A DNA stretch of 29,426 bases from Candidatus Brocadiia bacterium (GTDB lineage: Bacteria; Planctomycetota; MHYJ01; WSZJ01). This document shows, piece after piece, positions 23,908 through 29,426 of this stretch; positions within the stretch are counted from its first letter, which is position 1; each line of letters opens with the position of its first letter. The stretch covers positions 1 to 29,426 of the forward strand of contig JABWAY010000005.1 in NCBI GenBank assembly GCA_013360825.1. The letters are read 5' to 3'. Made by a program: the position numbers and the translations under genes. Under the pieces are notes generated by a model. That model saw nothing but the letters and a program-made list of their open reading frames with translations, was not told the DNA's origin and did not search any database.

Positions 23908-24770
23908 TGCCCCCGCTCAGGATTGCCGTCCCGAACAAGGGACGCCTGTCGGACCCTGCCCTGGGGATGATGCGGGACATCGGCCTGCCGGTCGTCGGGC
24001 TGGGCCGGACCCTGGTGGCCCACCTGGCGGGAGGGGCGATCGAGGTGCTGTTCGCCCGCGCGGAGGACATCCCGGAATTCGTGGAGCTCGGGGCGGCGGA
24101 CATCGGGATCACGGGCAGCGATCTGGTGCGCGAGGCCGGCGCGGAGGTGGAGACCCTGCTCCCCCTCGGGTTCGGCATCTGCCGGCTCGTGGTCGCGGTG
24201 CCGGAACACTCCCTCATGAAAACGGTCGAGGACATCCCCGACGCGGCGGTCGTCGCGACGGCGTTCCCCAGGATCACGGGGGAGTACTTCCGCGAGAAGG
24301 GGAAGGTCCTGACGGTCGTTCCGGTCAGCGGGGCGACGGAGATCACTCCCTACATCGGCGTGTCCGACCTGATCACCGACCTTGCGGAAACCGGGTCGAC
24401 CCTGAAGAAGAACCACCTGACGCAGATCGGGACGATCTGCGAGGTCAGTGCGGTCCTCGTCGGGAACCGGGCGAAGTGCTGCGAGAAGGAACACGAAGTG
24501 CACGAGGTCGTCGCCGCGATGGCGAGCGTGCTGCAGGCGAAGGAAAAGCGGTACCTGATGGCGAATGTCCCGAAGTCATCGCTGGACGAGGTCCGGCGGC
24601 TCGTCCCCGGGGTCAGCGGCCCGACGGTCATGAATCTTGCGGGGACCGACGGGATGGTGGCGATTCACGCGGTGGTGCCGGAGAAGTCGATCAACGGGCT
24701 CGTGCCTCCGCTCAAGAAACTGGGGGCGACGGGGATCCTGGTGCTGCCGATCGAGCGGATGGTGGTGTAA
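23907..24770 (+). CDS. hisG: ATP phosphoribosyltransferase, long form
   Basis: 287 residues. Condenses ATP with PRPP, first and feedback-controlled step of histidine synthesis. The N-terminus LRIAVPNKGRLSDPA, the GITGSDLV motif and the PRPP loop SGATEITPYIGVSDLITDL are present. The C-terminal 75 or so residues form the ACT-like regulatory domain (ending LVLPIERMVV), so this is the HisG long form that needs no HisZ and is inhibited by histidine. ATG23907 shares one base with the upstream stop. hisD follows after 13 bases. Confidence 0.96.
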   Translation: MPPLRIAVPNKGRLSDPALGMMRDIGLPVVGLGRTLVAHLAGGAIEVLFARAEDIPEFVELGAADIGITGSDLVREAGAEVETLLPLGFGICRLVVAVPEHSLMKTVEDIPDAAVVATAFPRITGEYFREKGKVLTVVPVSGATEITPYIGVSDLITDLAETGSTLKKNHLTQIGTICEVSAVLVGNRAKCCEKEHEVHEVVAAMASVLQAKEKRYLMANVPKSSLDEVRRLVPGVSGPTVMNLAGTDGMVAIHAVVPEKSINGLVPPLKKLGATGILVLPIERMVV

Positions 24771-24783
24771 CGAGGAGCGGAAC

Positions 24784-26079
24784 ATGCTGCGACAGGTCGA
24801 CATCGGATCGCTGACGGGGGAGGAGCGCCGGGCCCTGCAGTTCCGGGCGCTGGCTGGGATCCGGGACGTCGAGGGGGACGTCCGCCGCATCCTCGACGAC
24901 GTGCGGCAGCGGAAGGACGCCGCCGTCCGGGCGCTGACGAAGCAGTTCGACAAGGTCGAACTCGATCAGATCCGCGTTCCCGCGGAGTCGATCCAGGGGG
25001 CGGAGCGCGAGGTCGACGGCGTCGTCGCGAAGGCGCTTCGTGAGGCCGCCGATCACATCCGCCGGTTCCAGGAGATCCTGCTTCCGAAGTCGATGGAGGC
25101 GAGCGTCGTGCCGGGTCGGCCGACCTGGCGGGTGGGGCAGAGCGCGCTGCCGCTCGGAAGCGCCGGGGCCTACGTTCCGGGGGGGCGCGCGGCCTATCCG
25201 TCGAGCGTGCTGATGACCTGCATCCCGGCGAAGGTGGCGCGCGTGAAGCGGGTGGCGCTCTGCACGCCGCCGGGAGCGGACGGGACGGTGCCGGCGGTGG
25301 TGCGGTATGCGGCGAAGCTGGCCGAGGTGGACGAGGTTTACGCGGTGGGCGGGGCGCAGGCGATCGGCGCGATGGCGTTCGGGACGGAGAGCATCGCGCC
25401 CGTGGAGAAGATCGTCGGGCCGGGCAATGTCTGGGTCACGGCGGCGAAGAAGATCGTTTCGGAGACGGTGGCGATCGACTTCCTCGCCGGCCCGAGCGAA
25501 GTCCTGGTGATCTCCGACGGGCGGAGCGGGGCCGACCTGGCGGCCTGCGAGCTGATCGCGCAGGCGGAGCACGATCCCGCCGCGGTCTGCGTCGTGGTCA
25601 CCACCAGCCCGGAATGGGTCCGCGACGTCAACGCAGAGCTGGAGTCCCAGCTCGCGGACCTGCCGCGGAAGGCGATCGCGGAGGAGGCGCTTCGCCGCAA
25701 CGGCCGCGCCTTCGTGGCGTCGAGCGGGCAGGAAGCGATCGACTTCGTGAACGCGTTCGCGCCGGAGCACCTGATGGTCCTGGGCGCGGATCCGCGCAAC
25801 CTGCTCGAGAGGTTCACGACCGCCGGGTGCGTCTTCCTCGGGGACTACACGAGCGTGACGATGGGGGACTACTGCGCGGGGACGAACCATGTCATCCCGA
25901 GCGGGGGCGAGTCGCGCCGGTTCCGTTCGCTGTCCAGCTCCGACTTCGTCCGGCTCGTCCCGTACGTCTCGGTCTCCGACCGCGGAGCCCGGACGCTGGC
26001 GCCGATCGTGGCGGACATCGCGCGCGCGGAGGGGCTCGAGGGGCACGCCCGCGCGGCCGAGCGGCGGATGCGGATGTGA
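24784..26079 (+). CDS. hisD: Histidinol dehydrogenase
   Basis: 431 residues. Oxidises histidinol to histidine in two NAD-dependent steps, the last pathway reaction. GAYVPGGRAAYPSSVLM, VGGAQAIGAMAFGTESI and IVGPGNVWVTAAKK are family signatures. The zinc ligands are seen as Gln260 and His263 in QAEHDP, Asp362 in MGDYC and His421 in EGHARAAERR, matching E. coli Gln259, His262, Asp360 and His419. ATG24784 follows GAGGAG. The stop shares one base with the hisC start (TGATG). Confidence 0.97.
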   Translation: MLRQVDIGSLTGEERRALQFRALAGIRDVEGDVRRILDDVRQRKDAAVRALTKQFDKVELDQIRVPAESIQGAEREVDGVVAKALREAADHIRRFQEILLPKSMEASVVPGRPTWRVGQSALPLGSAGAYVPGGRAAYPSSVLMTCIPAKVARVKRVALCTPPGADGTVPAVVRYAAKLAEVDEVYAVGGAQAIGAMAFGTESIAPVEKIVGPGNVWVTAAKKIVSETVAIDFLAGPSEVLVISDGRSGADLAACELIAQAEHDPAAVCVVVTTSPEWVRDVNAELESQLADLPRKAIAEEALRRNGRAFVASSGQEAIDFVNAFAPEHLMVLGADPRNLLERFTTAGCVFLGDYTSVTMGDYCAGTNHVIPSGGESRRFRSLSSSDFVRLVPYVSVSDRGARTLAPIVADIARAEGLEGHARAAERRMRM

Positions 26080-27122
26080 TGCTGCCGCCGCTCCGCACCC
26101 CGCTGCGGTCCGTCAGGGTTCCGGCCTACCAGATGGACGCGCCGGGGCTGCTGCCGATGCACGCGAACACGAACCTGCTGGGGCAGAACCCCGTGGTGGC
26201 CAGGGAGGCCCGGCGTGCGGGAACGCTGGAGGCCAACCAGTACCCGACCGAGAACAGCGAGGAACTCTGCGGGGCGCTCGCGGAACACCACGGACTGCCG
26301 CGGGGGTGGTTCCTGGCCGGGAACGGGTGCGACGAGGTCATCGACCTGCTCGCGAAGACATTCCTCGACCCGGGGGACGCCTTCGCCTACCCCGTCCCCG
26401 CGTTCGTCATGTACCGGTTCTACGCGGGGGTGAACTGCGGGCGCGCGGTCGAGGTCCCTCTCGTCCGGGACGGCGCCTCGTTCCGGCTCGACGTCGAGGG
26501 GCTGATCGCGACGCGGGCGCGCGTCATCGTCGTCGCCTCGCCCAACAACCCGACCGGCGGCGCCTTTCCCGTCGAGGACCTCATGGACCTGGTCCGGAGA
26601 GCCCCCGGCATCGTCGCGATCGACGAGGCGTACGCCGATTTCTGCGGGCAGAACCTCGTCCCCGAGACCCGCCGGTCGCCGAACCTGGTCGTGCTCCGCA
26701 CCTTCTCCAAGTCGTACGGGCTCGCCGGCCTCCGCGTCGGGTACGCCGTCGCCCAGCAGCCCGTGATCGACGCCCTGCGCCGCGCCAAGCCTCCCTTCAA
26801 CGTCTCGACCTTTTCCGAGCGCTGCGCCGCGCGCGCTCTCCGGGAGCGGGGCTTCTGGAAGAAAAGCGTGGCGGCGCTGCCGCGCGAGTGCCGCCGGGTG
26901 CGCGCGGCGTGCGCGACGCTCGGCTGCGAGGTGTTCGACAGCGACGCGAACTTCTTCCTCATGCGCACGCCGAGGCCGGTCGCGGCCGCGCTGGCGAAGC
27001 GGGGAATCCTGGTCCGCGACGTCTCGGCGCATCACCCTTCCCTTGCGGGGTGCGTCCGGGTCACGGTCGGGACGCCGGCGATCAACCGCCGGTTTCTCAG
27101 GGCTCTCGAGGCCGTCCTGTGA
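26079..27122 (+). CDS. hisC: Histidinol-phosphate aminotransferase
   Basis: 347 residues. PLP enzyme converting imidazole acetol-phosphate and glutamate to histidinol phosphate. NTNLLGQNP near the N-terminus, YPTENSEELCGAL and the SPNNPTGG motif are present. Lys211 in TFSKSYGLAGLRVGY is the Schiff-base lysine and Arg219-Val-Gly belongs to the same conserved loop. The N-terminal PLP-loop residues (DEVIDLLAKTFLDPGD) are normal. Coupled to both neighbours: TGATG upstream and GTGA downstream. Confidence 0.95.
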   Translation: MLPPLRTPLRSVRVPAYQMDAPGLLPMHANTNLLGQNPVVAREARRAGTLEANQYPTENSEELCGALAEHHGLPRGWFLAGNGCDEVIDLLAKTFLDPGDAFAYPVPAFVMYRFYAGVNCGRAVEVPLVRDGASFRLDVEGLIATRARVIVVASPNNPTGGAFPVEDLMDLVRRAPGIVAIDEAYADFCGQNLVPETRRSPNLVVLRTFSKSYGLAGLRVGYAVAQQPVIDALRRAKPPFNVSTFSERCAARALRERGFWKKSVAALPRECRRVRAACATLGCEVFDSDANFFLMRTPRPVAAALAKRGILVRDVSAHHPSLAGCVRVTVGTPAINRRFLRALEAVL

Positions 27123-27718
27123 TCGACGTGACCCTGTTCGACTACGGCGTCGGAAACCTGCACTCGCTCGGAAAGGCGCTGGAGAAGGCGGGGGCGCGGG
27201 TGACCGTGACCGGCGATCCCGCGGCGCTCGCGCGGGCTTCCTGCCTGGTCCTCCCGGGGGTCGGTTCCGCCCACCGGGTCATGGCCAGCCTCGCCCCCGC
27301 CCGCGCGGCTCTTCTCGCCGCGCTCGAGCGCGGCGTCCCGGCCCTGGGGGTCTGCGTCGGGATGCAGGTGCTGTTCGAGTCGAGCGAGGAGGGGGCGACG
27401 GCCTGCGTCGGGTTCTGGCCCGGCGCCGTCCGCAGGCTGAACGCGCCGACCCTGCCCCACATCGGCTGGGCCCCCGTCGCCCACTCCGGGGATCCGCTCT
27501 TCGCCGGAATCCCTTCCGGTGAGTTCTTCTACTTCGTCCACTCCTTCGCCGCGGGGCCGGACGGCGCGATCGCGACGGCGGCGCACGGCGCACCCTTCGC
27601 CGCGGCATGGCGGCGGGGACGCGTCTGGGGCGTGCAGTTTCACCCGGAGAAGTCGAGCGCGGCCGGCGGCACGCTGATCGGCAACTGGGTCCGGATCGCT
27701 TCGGAGATCCCGCGGTGA
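27119..27718 (+). CDS. hisH: Imidazole glycerol phosphate synthase, glutamine amidotransferase subunit
   Basis: 199 residues. Produces ammonia from glutamine for HisF. TLFDYGVGNLHSLGKAL at the N-terminus, nucleophile Cys79 in GVCVGMQVLF, and His175/Glu177 in GVQFHPEKS form the class I triad. The start is GTG27119, overlapping the hisC stop as GTGA; a second in-frame GTG at 27128 is possible but less placed for the family N-terminus. The partner hisF lies three genes downstream in the same operon. Confidence 0.95.
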   Translation: MIDVTLFDYGVGNLHSLGKALEKAGARVTVTGDPAALARASCLVLPGVGSAHRVMASLAPARAALLAALERGVPALGVCVGMQVLFESSEEGATACVGFWPGAVRRLNAPTLPHIGWAPVAHSGDPLFAGIPSGEFFYFVHSFAAGPDGAIATAAHGAPFAAAWRRGRVWGVQFHPEKSSAAGGTLIGNWVRIASEIPR

Positions 27719-28449
27719 AGACCTCCTTCTCGGTGATCCCCGCGGTCGACATCCGCGGAGGCAGGGCGGTGCGGATGGTCGGCGGAGACGCCGCGACCGT
27801 GACCGTCGTCGGGGAGGATCCCGTGGCGCTGGCCGTGGACTGGGAGCGTCGCGGCGCCCGGTGGCTCCACGTCGTGGACCTGGACGCCGCCTTCGACACC
27901 GGTCACAACCGCGCGCTCGTCCGGAAGATCATCTCCGCCCTGACAATTCCGGTGCAGGTGGGCGGAGGTGTCCGCACCGACGAGGAAATCGGGGCCGTGC
28001 TCCGCCTGGGCGCGGCGCGGGTCGTCTGCGGCACCCGCGCGATCTCCGATCCGGAGTGGTTTCACGCCGCCGCCACCCGACGCCCCGGAAAGCTCGTCCT
28101 GGGGGCGGACGCCCGGGGACTCGACCTGACCGTCCGCGGGTGGACCGCCCCGGCGGGAGTCGGCGTCCTCGAGCTCATCTCCCGCCTCGCCGGGACCCCG
28201 ATCGGCGCCCTCATGTACACCAACGTCCAGGTCGAAGGCCGGACCGCGGGGGTGGACTGGGAACCCGTCAGGAAAGTCGTGAATGCCTCCCCCTGGGCTG
28301 TCATCCTGTCCGGCGGCGTCACCACGGTCGCGGACTGCGAACAGGCCCGGGATGCCGGGCTGTCCGGCGTCGTCGTCGGTTCCGCGCTTTATTTCGGCAA
28401 ACTCCGTTTTGAAGAGGCGCTCCGTGCGCAGCAGGAAACTCCGGCGTAA
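27715..28449 (+). CDS. hisA: ProFAR isomerase
   Basis: 244 residues. TIM-barrel isomerase of ProFAR. The catalytic Asp12 is in VIPAVDIRGG and Asp132 in GADARG; phosphate-binding segments VGGGVRT and LSGGVTTVAD match the two half-barrel repeats. Start GTG27715 overlaps the hisH stop (GTGA). The last 26 bases overlap the start of hisB, which begins at 28424. A bifunctional HisA/PriA role cannot be judged from the sequence. Confidence 0.94.
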   Translation: MKTSFSVIPAVDIRGGRAVRMVGGDAATVTVVGEDPVALAVDWERRGARWLHVVDLDAAFDTGHNRALVRKIISALTIPVQVGGGVRTDEEIGAVLRLGAARVVCGTRAISDPEWFHAAATRRPGKLVLGADARGLDLTVRGWTAPAGVGVLELISRLAGTPIGALMYTNVQVEGRTAGVDWEPVRKVVNASPWAVILSGGVTTVADCEQARDAGLSGVVVGSALYFGKLRFEEALRAQQETPA

Positions 28450-28972
28450 GACGAAGGAAACGACGATCGACGTCGCCCTGGAGATCGACGGCCGGGGGAC
28501 CTACGACGTCGCGGTCCGCAAGCAGTTCACCAGGCACATGGTCGAGACGCTGGCCCGGTATGCCGGCTGGAACCTCCGCCTGCGCGCGACCGGGGACAAC
28601 CGCCACCACATCGAGGAAGATCTCGCCATCGTCCTCGGCCGCGCCTTCCGCGAGGCCCTCGGGGACGCACCCGTCGAGCGCATGGCCCACGCGGTCGTCC
28701 CCATGGACGACGCCCTCGTCATGGCCGCCGTCGACATCGTCGACCGGCCGTACTGCGACGCCCCCGTCCCCGACCTCGACTACGTCCACTTCTTCCGCTC
28801 CTTCGCCATGGACGCCCGCATCAATCTCCACATCGACATCCTCCGCGGACGCGACGAGCACCACATCGTCGAGGCCGCGTTCAAGGCGCTCGGCATCGCC
28901 CTCAGGCTCGCGAGCCGGCCGACGGGCGCCCTGAAGAGCACCAAGGCCCGCGTCGAGTGGACGAAAGAGTGA
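28424..28972 (+). CDS. hisB: Divergent imidazoleglycerol-phosphate dehydratase
   Basis: 182 residues, shorter than the usual 195 or so. The start GTG28424 has GAAGAGG upstream, and RRKTKET matches the family N-terminus. Kept: His38 in TRHM, HHIEED (His61, His62, Glu65, Asp66), His89 with VPMDD, DRPY, LHIDILRGRDEHHIVEAAFKA (His146, His147, Glu150) and STK near the end. Lost or changed: the canonical GxGFFDH motif is KQFTRH, the conserved ARH histidine is Tyr46, the segment before the first HH pair is three residues shorter, and the GDF-xTEL loop after RPY is missing. Fold and operon position support an IGPD; activity is inferred. It overlaps hisA by 26 bases and hisF by GTGA. Confidence 0.85.
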   Translation: MRSRKLRRKTKETTIDVALEIDGRGTYDVAVRKQFTRHMVETLARYAGWNLRLRATGDNRHHIEEDLAIVLGRAFREALGDAPVERMAHAVVPMDDALVMAAVDIVDRPYCDAPVPDLDYVHFFRSFAMDARINLHIDILRGRDEHHIVEAAFKALGIALRLASRPTGALKSTKARVEWTKE

Positions 28973-29426
28973 ACGGTCCCGCGGCCAGGATCATCCCGTG
29001 CCTCGATGTCCGGGGCGGGCGCGTCGTGAAAGGCGTCCGCTTCGAGAACCTCGCGGACATGGGGGACCCCGCCGCCCTCGCGGCCGCCTATGAACGGCAG
29101 GGCGCGGATGAGGTGGTCTTCCTGGACATCGGCGCGACCCCGGAGGGGCGCGGGACGCTTCTCGACGTCGTCCGACGCACCGCCGAGGTGCTGTTCATTC
29201 CCCTGACGGTCGGCGGGGGAGTGCGGAGTTTCGAGGACGTGCGCGTCCTCCTCCGGAGCGGCGCGGACAAGGTGTCGTTCAACACCTCCGCGGTCGAGCG
29301 CCCCGCGCTGCTGGCCGAGTGCGCGGACGTCTTCGGATCGCAGTGCGTGGTCCTGGCGATCGACGCGAAACGGGAGGGCGCCGGGTGGACCGTCCATGTC
29401 GCGGGCGGCCGGCGCCCCGCGGCGAA
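28969..29426 (+). CDS. hisF: Imidazole glycerol phosphate synthase, cyclase subunit (3' end outside window)
   Basis: About 152 codons of an open frame running off the window, starting at GTG28969, which overlaps the hisB stop as GTGA. The protein begins NGPAARIIPCLDVRGGRVVK with catalytic Asp13, followed by GADEVVFLDI, LTVGGGVRSFEDV and SFNTSAV. The second catalytic Asp is Asp132 in AIDAKRE. HisF forms the barrel that uses HisH-derived ammonia to make IGP and AICAR. The DITAS motif of most HisF proteins reads DIGAT here. The remaining barrel strands lie beyond 29426. Confidence 0.95.
   Translation, partial: MNGPAARIIPCLDVRGGRVVKGVRFENLADMGDPAALAAAYERQGADEVVFLDIGATPEGRGTLLDVVRRTAEVLFIPLTVGGGVRSFEDVRVLLRSGADKVSFNTSAVERPALLAECADVFGSQCVVLAIDAKREGAGWTVHVAGGRRPAA

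Overview
The window is a high-GC, gene-dense bacterial chromosome segment. LpxH (lipid A synthesis), two lipobox lipoproteins, type IV pilus/type II secretion pseudopilins and PilT point to a diderm. The large transmembrane Ser/Thr kinase and the general gene style suggest Planctomycetota or a neighbouring phylum, but nothing here proves the taxonomy. No rRNA, tRNA, CRISPR, insertion sequence or phage gene was recognised.

Layout. 1-1631: the C-terminal end of an RdgB/HAM1 (d)ITP/XTP pyrophosphatase runs in frame, with no stop, into a complete IMP dehydrogenase (guaB). 1646-2597: an HExxH lipoprotein and a convergent small hypothetical gene. 2740-3966: a dodecin divergent from a TIGR01777 epimerase. 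4027-6258: GMP synthetase (guaA) convergent with a membrane-anchored coiled-coil protein. 6259-12195: a sigma-54-type regulatory region, a pseudopilin gene, an NtrC-family response regulator and a five-gene pseudopilin operon that ends at a strong terminator. 12329-17896: a transmembrane Ser/Thr kinase translationally coupled to lpxH, then pilT and a membrane TPR protein. 17906-22376 (minus strand): the tightly coupled operon ileS-purN-hypothetical, with a near-consensus promoter only about 10 bases from the ileS start codon. 22570-29426: an unknown lipoprotein followed by hisG-hisD-hisC-hisH-hisA-hisB-hisF; hisF runs off the window.

How the genes work together. Purine metabolism appears in rdgB-guaB, guaA and purN. 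RdgB removes the triphosphates derived from exactly the substrate (IMP) and product (XMP) of GuaB, so a fusion makes biochemical sense. The pilin block looks like a regulon: two almost identical GGCACG-N4-TTGC promoters 210 bp apart precede the first pilin, a weaker one precedes the second pilin operon, and a shared GTTAC-N6-GTAAC inverted repeat sits upstream of both and directly before the regulator gene. Three further 15-19 bp palindromes, about 9 and 10 helical turns apart, lie around the first pilin promoters and suggest a second DNA-binding protein. The pilus or secretion membrane ATPase, platform and secretin genes are not in the window; only PilT is.

The strongest candidates for something new are the RdgB-GuaB fusion with its embedded ribosome binding site, the two-layer operator architecture at 6306-6645, and the regulator carrying GAFTDA in place of GAFTGA.
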